A DNA stretch of 64,000 bases from Encephalitozoon hellem ATCC 50504 (GCF_000277815.2 NC_018471.1:1-64000); one strand, 5' to 3'; shown: positions 17,168-27,558, counted from the first letter of the stretch. Translations and numbers: made by a program. Notes: a model not told the origin generated them from the sequence alone.

Positions 17168-18991
17168 ATGTCCCCATATTTCTATAGCTTGCCAATAGAA
17201 GAGCACAAGAATAAAATACTAGATGAGATAAGAAGATCCAAAGTGTGTATAATAAAGGGCCCGACTGGCTGTGGAAAGTCAACATATATCCCATATCTAC
17301 TATCTCTCTCTTTTCCTTCCTGCAGAATTGCCATCATAGAGCCACGTAGAATAGCTGTTACATCACTTCATAGCACCCTTTCCAGTACTATGGAAGGTGT
17401 AGGATACAAGATGAGGTTCAGCAAGAGCATCAAGAAAGACACCAAAACAATCATATATACCGACGGTAGTTTCCTAAACGAGGTCATCGAAAGAGAGTTT
17501 GACTACATCATTGTTGACGAAGTGCACGAAAGATCAATTAGGACGGATGTCATTCTAGGGCTGTTCAAAAATAGCATCAGGAATATGAAGGGAAAGGTGA
17601 TACTGATGAGTGCAACTGTTGATACACAAAAGTTAGCTAGTTACTTCAAGGCCAGCGTGCTAGACATTCCCGGCGTGCCACACCCCGTAAAGATAGAATA
17701 TTTGCCTGAATGCACAAGTGACTATATTGTAGAGTCTTACAGCACTATCAAAAGAATACTTCTTTCAAAAGAGAATGTGTGTGAGGGACTTGAGGTCAGA
17801 AACAAAGACATTCTTGTCTTTCTACCTGGAGAAGAGGATATCAATGAGCTATATACACTTCTGAAAAAGCTTCCTGTGATCAGGGTCTACAAGATATTTT
17901 CTGCACTAAGTGACAAAGAACAGAACAAGATCTATGAACCCTCCAGTCTAAGGAAAGTTATTCTCTCAACCAACATATGTGAGACTTCGCTGACAATACC
18001 TGGAATTGGATATGTCATAGATACAGGGCTCCACAAAGTGAAAATATATGATCAAATGAGTTGTTTAGGGATACAGGCCATTTCTAAGGAGTCAGCAGAT
18101 CAGAGACTAGGAAGATGTAATAGAACAGGCCCTGGGATCTGTTATAGGTTGTACACAGAACATGTGTATAACACATTGCCTCCGCACCAGAGTCCTGAGA
18201 TTTGCAGGTCTGATTTGTGCCAAGTATTTCTACAGCTCTTAGTCCACAGAAAGAATCTACTTCGATTTGAGTTCTTGGACTATCCAACACGTGCAAATGC
18301 TGTTGCCACTTTATCCTTTCTTTTGGAGAAGGGTTGCATAAGTATTAACAATGTAAAGGAAGATAACAATCCAGATTTAAGTGCAACCTTAGTTCAACAG
18401 GATGTCAGCTTGGACTCAATAGAGCTAAATCCCGACGACATCAGATTTAGGATAACAAAGTATGGAAGGCTTGTCCTTAGGCACCCATTTGATGTTCATC
18501 TGTCTCATTTTTATCAGCAATGCTTGGACAAAAATGCTGGATACTTGGGTTCTATCCTTGTGTCTTTGATAGGCCAGGATGGCTGTAACTTCCTGAAGCA
18601 CAAAAACAAGAGTCAAAAAACAGACATCGAGTTTCTGGTATACCTCTTAGAAGGATATTTGGAGTCTGAGGACACAAAAGAGTACTGCATAAAGCACGAG
18701 GTGGGGATGAAATACATGGAAACTGCAAAGAAGATTTTTTTGGGGCTGAACAGAAAGAAGAGCGGAGATATTGAGATGGTGGAAAGGATTTTCAGCTTTG
18801 CATACAAACACAATCTCTGTGAGAGAATGAAGGACGGAAGCTACAGGCATCTTGGGAGTAATGAGGTGGTATGGATACATCCAAGCAGCTGCTTTTTCAA
18901 GCGAAAAGACAGATTTGTTGTGTTTGTGGATGCCTTCTATACAACTAAGGCGTATGCAAGAATTGTAGGAAAGTACTTTAAATCAAGTTAA
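17168..18991 (+). CDS. DEAH-family RNA helicase
   Basis: This 607-residue protein has the DEAH helicase motifs in order: GPTGCGKST (I, about 35), EPRRIAVTS (Ia), DEVHER (II, about 118), SATVD (III, about 148), a C-terminal RecA domain with LSTNICETSLTIPG (V, about 272), and QRLGRCNRTGPG (VI, about 311), then winged-helix/ratchet and OB-type regions. Motif VI has Asn where the family has Gly. The enzyme unwinds RNA or remodels RNPs, probably in splicing or ribosome assembly. It is short for this family, so the exact orthologue is unclear. Confidence 0.88.
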   Translation: MSPYFYSLPIEEHKNKILDEIRRSKVCIIKGPTGCGKSTYIPYLLSLSFPSCRIAIIEPRRIAVTSLHSTLSSTMEGVGYKMRFSKSIKKDTKTIIYTDGSFLNEVIEREFDYIIVDEVHERSIRTDVILGLFKNSIRNMKGKVILMSATVDTQKLASYFKASVLDIPGVPHPVKIEYLPECTSDYIVESYSTIKRILLSKENVCEGLEVRNKDILVFLPGEEDINELYTLLKKLPVIRVYKIFSALSDKEQNKIYEPSSLRKVILSTNICETSLTIPGIGYVIDTGLHKVKIYDQMSCLGIQAISKESADQRLGRCNRTGPGICYRLYTEHVYNTLPPHQSPEICRSDLCQVFLQLLVHRKNLLRFEFLDYPTRANAVATLSFLLEKGCISINNVKEDNNPDLSATLVQQDVSLDSIELNPDDIRFRITKYGRLVLRHPFDVHLSHFYQQCLDKNAGYLGSILVSLIGQDGCNFLKHKNKSQKTDIEFLVYLLEGYLESEDTKEYCIKHEVGMKYMETAKKIFLGLNRKKSGDIEMVERIFSFAYKHNLCERMKDGSYRHLGSNEVVWIHPSSCFFKRKDRFVVFVDAFYTTKAYARIVGKYFKSS

Positions 18992-19059
18992 GATAATAAG
19001 CAAAACGAGAAATAAATTGTTGAAAGGTTTATTTGAATTTTGAAGGTTTGTTGCGGTTT

Positions 19060-19980
19060 CTAAAGCAGTTCGTATTCATCATAGTTTTTTGGAAACGATA
19101 TTCCGTTCCCAGGGGTGGAATAGCTAGGAGCAACCCAGTCTATAGGGTTACTTCCAAATACCTGCTTCCAGTTCTGCTTTAGGCTAAGGTTGTAAGGATT
19201 TAACACCCTTCTATCTGTGATATCTGTTAATGTTGTCATTGGGCCCTCTTGGAATATATGACTGAATGAATGGTCTGCATTGATGTAGTCATTGAGAGCA
19301 TAGTGTTCTATTGTTGTCTCATTCAGTCCTATGAGCCATGTGTGGAATATCAGGAGTGACAAATTAAAAATGAATTCGATTCCCAGCAGTGTTATTGACA
19401 CTATGTAATTCACCCGATGAACTTCAGTCTTAGGACTGCGTACTATCATATAAATAGATATGGTCATTATAAAAAAAATAACCGATATCAGATTTACAAC
19501 CATGAACTGGTAGAAAAACTTGTAGTTGTGAAATCCAATGCAGGTATTTAGCAGCGCACAATGATGATCATATCTAAGATAACATCTTTTACATGTTCCA
19601 CAATGATGGGCTCGGGGCGGCTTGTATGTTTTGCATTTACTACACAGCTTAATCTTTGTGACGCTCTGCTTCATCACTTCTTCTTCCACAAACTTGTTCA
19701 TCCCTTTCATCTTAAGATCGTATCCTTCTTGAGGAACATCCGGAAATATCTCTAAGGTGCTCACACCCTCGTTTATGAACAGCTTCATGTAGAACATTGC
19801 CTTGTAAGTCACTATTACATGGTATGCAACAAACACAACAAAGACTGTCCAAGAATCAAACTCGGTGTCTTCCAGGCATAGGAGCCCAACAAAAACAAAA
19901 TATATGTAAAGCTCCAAGGCCGGATATATTATAAAGACAGCTACTCTAAAAGCTTCGCTCCAGAATTCTTTCCATGCCAT
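19060..19980 (-). CDS. DHHC protein S-acyltransferase
   Basis: This 306-residue protein has four membrane segments (about 11-35, 44-62, 155-180 and 190-215) and a cytosolic Cys-rich domain (113-150) with KPPRAHHC and the catalytic D138-H-H-C141. It transfers palmitate to cysteines of other proteins at the Golgi, ER or plasma membrane. The open frame begins at TTG, so the ATG at 19978-19980 is used. It converges with the helicase gene. Confidence 0.92.
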   Translation of the reverse strand: MAWKEFWSEAFRVAVFIIYPALELYIYFVFVGLLCLEDTEFDSWTVFVVFVAYHVIVTYKAMFYMKLFINEGVSTLEIFPDVPQEGYDLKMKGMNKFVEEEVMKQSVTKIKLCSKCKTYKPPRAHHCGTCKRCYLRYDHHCALLNTCIGFHNYKFFYQFMVVNLISVIFFIMTISIYMIVRSPKTEVHRVNYIVSITLLGIEFIFNLSLLIFHTWLIGLNETTIEHYALNDYINADHSFSHIFQEGPMTTLTDITDRRVLNPYNLSLKQNWKQVFGSNPIDWVAPSYSTPGNGISFPKNYDEYELL

Positions 19981-20195
19981 TCCTGTTATTTTTATGGGTT
20001 CAGGTCCCAGACACAACCATTTAAATCAACAATACAAAGTAAAGACTGATAGAAAATTCAATTTCTGATTTAGTTGCCATATATATTTATTTGTTTTGAT
20101 AAAATAAGAAATTAGTAACTTTATTAGAATTATAGATGGGCATAGATAAAATATCACGCATGCTGCATCTTGGGAACTACTGCCCTGATGCTGTG

Positions 20196-20609
20196 CTACG
20201 GCTCCCCCACCTTCTTTCCAACAATCTTTGGATTCTGTGCAGAGAGCTTTGCTATTGCCATTGCTTTATAATCAAATGTACAGCCATGCTGGTCATGGAA
20301 TCTATGCATAATGCAGTATGTATTTCCACATCTACAGCTATAGTTGTTCGTTAGTTTTAGTCTCTTGCCACACTTTCCACAGGACATAGCTCCACTCTCC
20401 TTTTTTTCTACCGTGTTGATCTCTGCAACATGTTTTTTTCTTTGCAGATTACATGAAGGAATGGCTATCTTTCTCTTCTTATGGATCTGAGGATCGCCAA
20501 TGTGCTCACAGCGTACCGACTCTTCCTTCTTAACATCATCCTCGCTTCTTATCTCTTCCTCCATTCTCCGAACAAAGTCCTCCATTTTCATCGGCTCCAA
20601 ATAATCCAT
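20196..20609 (-). CDS. AN1-type zinc finger protein
   Basis: This 137-residue protein is charged in its N-terminal half and has an AN1 zinc finger at about 76-112. The finger reads CGKCGKRL, then SCRCGNTYC, then HRFHDQHGC, with the full set of Cys and His ligands. AN1 proteins are often linked to ubiquitin, Cdc48 and stress responses. No A20 finger is present. It is divergent from the TFIIH p44 gene, 90 bases away. Confidence 0.85.
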   Translation of the reverse strand: MDYLEPMKMEDFVRRMEEEIRSEDDVKKEESVRCEHIGDPQIHKKRKIAIPSCNLQRKKHVAEINTVEKKESGAMSCGKCGKRLKLTNNYSCRCGNTYCIMHRFHDQHGCTFDYKAMAIAKLSAQNPKIVGKKVGEP

Positions 20610-20699
20610 TTTTTAAGTTTATTCTTTAGCCTCAAAAGACGGGGGAGGATGCCAATAAAAATCGTTACTTTGTAAGAATGGTAGGACACCAGGGCCTTC

Positions 20700-21722
20700 A
20701 TGGCCAAACAGTTTTCTTGGGAACAGGAATACAAAAGAACATGGGAAGACAGAAATGATAGAAAGGTGAATGAGTTTAACATGGAGACCGAAACCTTTTA
20801 CAGTAACAATAGAAAGGGGATAGTGAGGCACCTCCATGTCATAGTAGATGTCTCTGAGGCAATAGACAAGTCTGACTTCCTTCCCACGTTCAGGACAAAT
20901 GTGGCAAGGATCCTTGAGGACTTTATTCCATCGTTCTACAATGAGAACCCTTTGTCGACCCTCTCTTTTCTTAGTACTAGAGATGTTTGTGTGAAGTACA
21001 TAAGTAGTATGGACATGGACATTCATGCATTTCTCGGACAGACAGGTTCAAAATGGTTTTCACTGCTAAATGGACTCGAGGGATCCATAGAGATCATGGA
21101 AAACACCATGCATGTCAAAGAAATCCTTGTAATCGTTGCAAGCACATCTACCAGAGATCCCCATGGATACACTGAGGTACTAAATAGACTCAAGACACAT
21201 AACATAAAGGTCCATTTCATAAGTCTATGTGGTGAGGTTACTCTGTATAAGTCAATATCTAAGGCCACTGGAGGAAGGTTTTATGTCCCAATCGACGTGG
21301 GCCACCTATCCATGATCATGAAGGAGCTGTCCCATCCCACAGACTTCAATGGGACAACGCTCAGTCTAGTCAAAATAGGCTTTCCTCTGCCAACAATGGA
21401 ATCCTCGGTATGTGCCTGCCATTTGGAAGTGAAGAGCGTTGGATACGAATGCCCAGTATGCAAGACCATGGTCTGCTCGCTTCCCATATCGTGTCCAATA
21501 TGCAACACTCAGCTTGTATCCACGTTGAATCTCTCAAAATCCCTACGATTTATTTATCCACTAAAGCCATTTATCGAGAGGGCAGAAGACGCATGCAGAA
21601 TATGCCAAAACAAAGGCGCGTATCAATGTGATCTCTGCAAGAGCACATACTGCAGCTATTGTAATGGGTTCGTTCATAGCACTTTGAGCTTCTGTATCTA
21701 CTGTGAATTGCCACACAACTAG
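20700..21722 (+). CDS. SSL1: TFIIH subunit p44 (SSL1)
   Basis: This 340-residue protein has a von Willebrand A-like domain (about 42-215) typical of SSL1/p44, then C4 zinc modules: CACHLEVKS, CPVCKTMVCSLPISCPIC, and a C-terminal ring CRICQNKGAYQCDLCKSTYC. It is a core TFIIH subunit needed for transcription start and nucleotide excision repair, where it stimulates the XPD helicase. It is shorter than the yeast protein (461 residues) but keeps all the modules. Confidence 0.9.
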   Translation: MAKQFSWEQEYKRTWEDRNDRKVNEFNMETETFYSNNRKGIVRHLHVIVDVSEAIDKSDFLPTFRTNVARILEDFIPSFYNENPLSTLSFLSTRDVCVKYISSMDMDIHAFLGQTGSKWFSLLNGLEGSIEIMENTMHVKEILVIVASTSTRDPHGYTEVLNRLKTHNIKVHFISLCGEVTLYKSISKATGGRFYVPIDVGHLSMIMKELSHPTDFNGTTLSLVKIGFPLPTMESSVCACHLEVKSVGYECPVCKTMVCSLPISCPICNTQLVSTLNLSKSLRFIYPLKPFIERAEDACRICQNKGAYQCDLCKSTYCSYCNGFVHSTLSFCIYCELPHN

Positions 21723-21735
21723 AGCATGCATACTT

Positions 21736-22245
21736 TCACCAATAATCTGATATTAAAATGTCACTAGAAGTATCTCTAACCTCGCCTGGAGAAGAAGCCC
21801 CTGGATCTTGCCCGTGGTGCCAATTAATTCTGTTCCACAGGCTTATTTGGCCGACAACTTCTTTTCCCAGTATCCTTGTAGATGATCTCATTATGAGATC
21901 CCTATTTGAATATAAATAGCTTTGGAGGTTGGCTTTTCTTATGAACCTAACATCAAAGACACTTGGAATCAGCCTCTTCAATACTGCGTATGCATTGCAG
22001 GATCCAGAGATCCTTTCTATCTTAACGATTCTAAGTTTCCTATGGCAGCCTTCGATTTTTGTCTTGCAGAATATTCTATTTTCTCTGAGAACAAACTCCT
22101 TAGGGAAGTTTACGCTAACAGGTGTTACAAACTCTATGCAACTGTCGCTCGCCAAGACACTTCCGCAGCCGGATGTGTAGATAAGAATGCTATACTCACA
22201 TGCCTCAAATTTTCTTTCACGCATGAATGCAGGAATACTACTCAT
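21736..22245 (-). CDS. Unknown 169-residue protein
   Basis: The frame continues upstream to another ATG at 22306-22308, which would overlap the divergent phosphatase gene. The ATG at 22243-22245 gives a non-overlapping start 6 bases from it. The protein has beta-like stretches in the first 70 residues and several Cys, with no motif I recognise. The opposite strand is also open over most of this span, so the choice of strand rests on the phosphatase domain starting only after 22252. Confidence 0.5.
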   Translation of the reverse strand: MSSIPAFMRERKFEACEYSILIYTSGCGSVLASDSCIEFVTPVSVNFPKEFVLRENRIFCKTKIEGCHRKLRIVKIERISGSCNAYAVLKRLIPSVFDVRFIRKANLQSYLYSNRDLIMRSSTRILGKEVVGQISLWNRINWHHGQDPGASSPGEVRDTSSDILISDYW

Positions 22246-22251
22246 AATAAA

Positions 22252-23001
22252 ATGTTCACCCTGATGACTGTAAACAAAGAATTGAGAGATATCCTGAACG
22301 GGTATCATGACAACATAAAGTCGAAGATCGGAGAAAACAAGCTGGACGAAGCCATATACCTAGTTGATTCGTTATCAGCAACATTCAAGTTTCCACCTTC
22401 CTCCTATGATAGGTCGCCATGCACCCCTTATAGCAATGAAGTGTCCGAAAAATATGAGATTAAGGAGTATGTGAACGCATCCTTCATTCCAACGTCGGAG
22501 ACGTTGTTTATAGCTGCACAGAATCCAAAGGACGAAAAAAGAGATGCTTTTATTGATCTCCTGGTGAAATCGAAAGCCAATCTTGTTATATCTCTGATCA
22601 ATGACCCGAAATACTTCGAAGAAGAATGGCTCCAGAGCAGGAAGGTCATAAAGCACATGGGCAAGGACCTGTTTATCGATGAGGTCTATAATGTTCGAGG
22701 AAGAAGTGTAAGAAGACTTAGGTACATCAACTGGGTTGACTTCTCTGTGATCACGCAGGAGGAAATGGAGACTTTCCACTCCTATTTCGACTCAATCCGC
22801 ACAGACCCTGTGGTTGTGCACTGCATTGCAGGTGTTGGAAGGACAGGGACGTTCATTATGTATGATATTCTTAAAAAAATGAAGGGCATCACTCTAGATA
22901 CATTTGTGGATGTCTTCCTAAATCTTAGGAGTAAAAGAGCGCATCTTGTGACGAACAAAGCTCAGCTGGAATTCTTAAAAGATATTTTCCTGAAGGATTA
23001 A
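22252..23001 (+). CDS. Protein tyrosine phosphatase
   Basis: This 249-residue protein is a classical PTP domain. Visible motifs are EYVNASFI (the NxxY-type substrate-entry loop region), INWVDF (the WPD loop, with Val for Pro but the Asp kept), and the active-site loop VVHCIAGVGRTGTF with C191. It removes phosphate from tyrosine. The frame is open further upstream, but the phosphatase fold begins after this ATG and an earlier start would overlap the divergent gene. It is at the minimal size for a PTP. Confidence 0.85.
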   Translation: MFTLMTVNKELRDILNGYHDNIKSKIGENKLDEAIYLVDSLSATFKFPPSSYDRSPCTPYSNEVSEKYEIKEYVNASFIPTSETLFIAAQNPKDEKRDAFIDLLVKSKANLVISLINDPKYFEEEWLQSRKVIKHMGKDLFIDEVYNVRGRSVRRLRYINWVDFSVITQEEMETFHSYFDSIRTDPVVVHCIAGVGRTGTFIMYDILKKMKGITLDTFVDVFLNLRSKRAHLVTNKAQLEFLKDIFLKD

Positions 23002-23050
23002 GAGGAGTCAATAAAGCAAGGTTATTATTATAGCCGACATGGGATTCTTT

Positions 23051-25438
23051 TTAATTCTTTTTAACGATCAACACATCCTCGATGTATGAAGTGCAAACGT
23101 TCTCGTCTGTCTCTGCCCTTGTTTTCTCGTTAAGGACAACGGGTGACGTGTGTATCTGAACAGAAGAGAGCTTCTTGGGCTCCCCTACCATTCCAACTGT
23201 ATTTATCGGATGCCCAACCCTTATGTTTATCTTCTCAGAGCATACAACGTATTTTTGAGTGCATGCCTGGCAAAGCAAGAAGAACATGTATGTATGGGAA
23301 GAAACTAGCGGGCTGATAGAAGAGTCCAGGAGCATGAATACTGTAGAAAAAAGACCTATGATGTTTTTTGGCATAAAGGCCGTCTTGTCAAAGCACAGGG
23401 GCGAAATACTCAGCAATCCCTTCCCTAAAGACACAAGGCCTTGTGCAATCTTAAGCATGGGAAGGACCTTTGAATCCTTGTAGTAATAGGAGTATTGCTG
23501 GTCCAGAATCTTGTTTATGCGAGAATTCAGCGTACCAGCGCCAATAAAGCCCAACGATATGATTGTAGATATGATACAATTTGTTTCTCCGATATTTAGG
23601 GACTTTTCTAGAATATCTAGAACATTTACTTGTGGGTTCGATGGATACAATAGACTGTAACATAGAGGGAGAACACTTCTTAGGTGAGAGGAGTCCAGCA
23701 GCAAGGAAGAGGAAACAATTCTTGCCACCATCTGACTTGATGTTTCATCCCCGATCGATACCAGGGCACAGCTTAGCAGCCCAAGAGATTCAAGAAGTGC
23801 ATCTGTATCTCCGGTGAATGAATCAGTCAAAATGGATTCGATGATGTTCGAATCTCCAGTCCCCACGTACTGAAACCCCCTGATCAATATGCTTTCGTGT
23901 TTACTAAGAGTACCTCCTATCTCCATTATCCCACACTCAACGTCCTTTCTACGGTAAAATAGACATGCTAATCCTAGCATCAAAAACCTAAAAAATTGTG
24001 TCTCCGACTCTTTTTCTTTTTCCACAAATGTCTGTAGCATAAGAGACGTGAGGTCCTCATCAGCGCTTCCACAGAATACACTTCCTAGTGTGAAGGCAGT
24101 AAAGAATACAACCTCGTTGCTATCAGAAAACATAAGGGGCTGAAGAAGATCCCGGACCTCTTCAGACCGTGTTCCAGAAAACATGGACTCAATTCCTAGG
24201 AGAGTGGCTATGACATGAATGGTATTCGTAGATTGCAGATTGCTTGACAGAAGTGCGAGAATCGCCGGTCTCTCCTCAAAGTTCTTCAGTCCAGATAGTG
24301 CGAGGCCTAGAAGGCTTCCTGTCTTCCTATGCGAAATATCTGCAAATATATGCTCCTGAAGGGTTTCCATCACCTTTTCTGAATTCCATGATTCAATCAC
24401 TCCTATGGATCCAAAGACAGAGATTAGATCGGGCACATCACATCCAAGGATGGTCTCATAGTCCAAAGGAACTCTAGGGTCTCCCTCCTGAGGCAGAAAC
24501 ATCGGGTCTCGCCCATATCCCATGTGAACAAACCCATTAGCAATGGCAATCGATGCAAGCTGTTTTGTGTCTTTGTCGTATTTAAAACCCTTAAGAATCC
24601 CGTCGATTTTGCTTGGCTTATCTATTTCCAACTCGGCCCCAACACTCCTATAGACATCCTTGACATATCCATTGGAAAGTATGTATCTTTCGTTGGGGTC
24701 AGAGGTCTCGTAATACAGATCGCATCTGGCAAGTATGTACAGACATTGCTCCTTGTAGTCTTTGTCTTCTATGCCTCTCACATATTCAATAGCCTCTCCA
24801 ATCCTTTGGCGTTTTATCAGTCCAACAACATACCTCGAATGGTCGTTCATTTTGAGATAGACCCCGAGAATAACATCAGAAAGCTCGACAAATGAGGCCA
24901 TATCTTCTAGGTAAAGTACTATTCTATTGTAGTTATGAGTGTCGACGTAGTCTAGGACAACTTCAACCCCGCCAATCTCAATCAGAAAATCTATTGCTTC
25001 AAATTCTGCATTGTGCTTAAATAGAAAGTCAATACACTTCCTTCCAACATCCTTAGTTCTCTCAAAGGGAAAATCCATCTTACCGACCTTTGTATCGGCA
25101 ATACATCCCGTCAGCTTCTTAACATATAAGTGTCCCCATTCCTTGAGGTCAATTATGTTTCCTTCAACTCTATATTCCAAAAGCTTCTTCTCATCGTCAA
25201 TGACACATATTGCACTTATTATATCACACAGTCGCCTCCTATTATCTCCAACAATCTCTTTGCATATATCTTCAAGCACAGGCAAATTGTCTGCAAGATA
25301 TTGAAAATTTATTGTGTCGATGGATTTTGAATGAGATGACTTTGTTATATCGAATAGCATGTTCAATGCATTATTCTGGATGTCTACGTCAGAATCCCTG
25401 ATTCTTTCAACTATTATTTTCAGCTCGTCTTCCTCCAT
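23051..25438 (-). CDS. RPN1: 26S proteasome regulatory subunit RPN1
   Basis: This 795-residue protein is RPN1 (PSMD2), the non-ATPase base subunit that receives ubiquitin receptors and UBL shuttles. Repeated PC-type helices run through the centre (about 340-640), for example GSLLGLALSGLKNF and IHVIATLLGIESMFSG, and an FVHMGYGRDPMFL block precedes them. It is nearly 200 residues shorter than the yeast protein. It converges with the phosphatase gene, leaving 49 bases. Confidence 0.85.
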   Translation of the reverse strand: MEEDELKIIVERIRDSDVDIQNNALNMLFDITKSSHSKSIDTINFQYLADNLPVLEDICKEIVGDNRRRLCDIISAICVIDDEKKLLEYRVEGNIIDLKEWGHLYVKKLTGCIADTKVGKMDFPFERTKDVGRKCIDFLFKHNAEFEAIDFLIEIGGVEVVLDYVDTHNYNRIVLYLEDMASFVELSDVILGVYLKMNDHSRYVVGLIKRQRIGEAIEYVRGIEDKDYKEQCLYILARCDLYYETSDPNERYILSNGYVKDVYRSVGAELEIDKPSKIDGILKGFKYDKDTKQLASIAIANGFVHMGYGRDPMFLPQEGDPRVPLDYETILGCDVPDLISVFGSIGVIESWNSEKVMETLQEHIFADISHRKTGSLLGLALSGLKNFEERPAILALLSSNLQSTNTIHVIATLLGIESMFSGTRSEEVRDLLQPLMFSDSNEVVFFTAFTLGSVFCGSADEDLTSLMLQTFVEKEKESETQFFRFLMLGLACLFYRRKDVECGIMEIGGTLSKHESILIRGFQYVGTGDSNIIESILTDSFTGDTDALLESLGLLSCALVSIGDETSSQMVARIVSSSLLLDSSHLRSVLPLCYSLLYPSNPQVNVLDILEKSLNIGETNCIISTIISLGFIGAGTLNSRINKILDQQYSYYYKDSKVLPMLKIAQGLVSLGKGLLSISPLCFDKTAFMPKNIIGLFSTVFMLLDSSISPLVSSHTYMFFLLCQACTQKYVVCSEKINIRVGHPINTVGMVGEPKKLSSVQIHTSPVVLNEKTRAETDENVCTSYIEDVLIVKKN

Positions 25439-25588
25439 TTTCAGGGGTTTGTTTTTCGCAAATTAAACCTGAAGAATATTGAAGGACACCTCTAGACTGC
25501 AAACTTGGGAGATGCAGATCGAAATCTATTTTGTTTCACAAGCTTCTTGTTGCAAGATTGTAGGGAGTACTTTTAATACACTGTTTAA

Positions 25589-27415
25589 TCACTTCTTCTT
25601 TTTCTCAAGCATGTCGATTCCGCTATCGATAACAGATGCTATGTGTCCCACAGTGTGATGTTTCGGCGAATGCTTAATGAGAATAATCTGCTCAAAAAAC
25701 TCCTTGTCCACGGACTTAAAAACAACAACGGGGTTTTCATTCTTGCTGAGAGAGCATCGAATCCTTTTTATGTGTATAAGCTCTCCTGGCAAGTAGAGCT
25801 TCGGGTACATGTTTGTGTCCTTAAGATAAGACAGAACCAGATCAATATCTTTATCAACCTCTCCGCTGAAGTCTAGTGGGCCATGTCTTTCTCCGATCGA
25901 GCAGCAGAGAAACTTGAGGTCTAGCATGCTTCCATAGCTCATCCGAGGTACTATGTCATTTCCATAGCTAATTATAGTTATTCCGTCTCCAAATTTGGAT
26001 GCTATTTCCTCAGAAACCACAGGAGGACTTGAAAAGACCACCGCCTCCACATTTATGCCTTTTAGAAGTTTCATTTCATTGATCATTATTTTAACCAGGA
26101 TCGAAATCGCTCCTCCAAGAGAGTGTCCTAGCAGAAGAAGCTTCTTTACGCTTAACCTTTTTAAGATACCTTCAATCTCATCTATGTGATTACTTATAAA
26201 GTGGGTTGCCAACTTCTTGAATCCATTGTGTACAAAGCCAGTTCCAAACTCTGTGTACTCACAGTTTATATCTTGGATGGTTTCCTCAGAGTTTGTAGTC
26301 CCTTTAAATGAAACTATGACTCTTTCATATTCCCTATCGTAAAAGACAATGTGCTGAACTACCTCAGAAGGTTCCAGGTGCATCAAAAGCAAGTCCCTGT
26401 CTTCTATTCCTATGAGCCTGAGCACTGCCCTTCTATCGCTTGGAATTAATTCATCAACCTGTGCTTGCGATGTAAGAAAAATGCTGGGCCAGCTATTGGC
26501 ATACGACCCCATTGCGAAGTAAAACAACCTCTTTATCTTCCGAAGCATCTGCAAACTGCATAGTAAATATCCATCGCTGGATAGTATACTTGCCATGCAT
26601 ACAGACCTTTTATACATGTTATTTTTATCGTACGGTGAGCGGCCCAATGGCAAATTCAACCTGAAGAATCGTTTTTTGTTGTCCTCTGCTTTTTCTGCAT
26701 CATCCTTCCTAGTGGGAAAGCTTTTATTGTAGCTTACTTCGTGGAAGATTCTTGGAAGACATTCATGAGTTATCTCTAAAATAAGATCAACATTCCTGGT
26801 GGACAATGCATTGATCTCTGTTATAGTCTTTTCAACCAGAAGCCCTCCAAATAGTATGTTCAGCCTGCATCCATGGCTTCCTCTGTTTACATAGTCCAAC
26901 AGCTTCTTTATGTTCAAAATCGTCCCTGCTTTTTCGCTGCTAAAAAAAAACCCAAACACTTTCTGGACAAATCCACTTATCTCATCCTCTTCCTCTACCC
27001 CTCGTTCTCCATGCAACCTTCTCTCAAACACATAGTGTAGCCTTCCTATTACTTCTCTCTCTTCAAAGTTATAGCTACTTGCCTTATCGCGGTACCTTCC
27101 ATGAAAAATTTCCAGCGAGTGCTCCTCTTTCTCGTTTCCATTTCGGAAGAAAGAATGGTTTAACATAGCAAATCCAGTGCATAGGTTCCAAGGAAAGGAT
27201 CTTTTCATCAGTAGGATCTTGCTGTCGCCTATAATTGTGTTGTGAAATTTCTTGAAGGTCATGACAACCCTGTCCTCAAAGATGACTTTCTCGTCGTCAT
27301 AGCACAGGACTAAGGTGTTGTAGGTGTTCTCGGGAACCTCCACCCTCTTGATTTTTATATCCACTTCCATGTCTGCGTCAAAGGAGAGAGGGTATCCCTG
27401 GCACTTATATTTCAT
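25589..27415 (-). CDS. Class 3 lipase
   Basis: This 608-residue protein has an alpha/beta hydrolase lipase domain in its second half (about 355-540). The nucleophile elbow is GHSLGG with S432. A likely acid Asp lies in SYGNDIVPR and a candidate His in GERHGPLDF. The N-terminal 150 residues form a beta-rich region that could be C2-like, although I see no clear calcium loops. It resembles cytosolic Sn1-specific diacylglycerol lipases. The exact substrate is not readable from sequence. Confidence 0.8.
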   Translation of the reverse strand: MKYKCQGYPLSFDADMEVDIKIKRVEVPENTYNTLVLCYDDEKVIFEDRVVMTFKKFHNTIIGDSKILLMKRSFPWNLCTGFAMLNHSFFRNGNEKEEHSLEIFHGRYRDKASSYNFEEREVIGRLHYVFERRLHGERGVEEEDEISGFVQKVFGFFFSSEKAGTILNIKKLLDYVNRGSHGCRLNILFGGLLVEKTITEINALSTRNVDLILEITHECLPRIFHEVSYNKSFPTRKDDAEKAEDNKKRFFRLNLPLGRSPYDKNNMYKRSVCMASILSSDGYLLCSLQMLRKIKRLFYFAMGSYANSWPSIFLTSQAQVDELIPSDRRAVLRLIGIEDRDLLLMHLEPSEVVQHIVFYDREYERVIVSFKGTTNSEETIQDINCEYTEFGTGFVHNGFKKLATHFISNHIDEIEGILKRLSVKKLLLLGHSLGGAISILVKIMINEMKLLKGINVEAVVFSSPPVVSEEIASKFGDGITIISYGNDIVPRMSYGSMLDLKFLCCSIGERHGPLDFSGEVDKDIDLVLSYLKDTNMYPKLYLPGELIHIKRIRCSLSKNENPVVVFKSVDKEFFEQIILIKHSPKHHTVGHIASVIDSGIDMLEKKKK

Positions 27416-27558
27416 CCCTAGTCTCAGAATGTAAACACCCCTTTGTTCGCAACCTATCCTATCAAAGGACTTGGTGAAACATAGCCTACTTTTTACCAGT
27501 GGAGGGAAAGCTGCTGGAAAACATCTAAGGTTTCAACAGTATCAGAAAACTTTAATGA

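Noticed and set aside
21922..22251. A longer N-terminus for the tyrosine phosphatase from upstream in-frame codons
   Set aside because: It begins at a TTG and overlaps the divergent minus-strand gene; the phosphatase fold starts after 22252.
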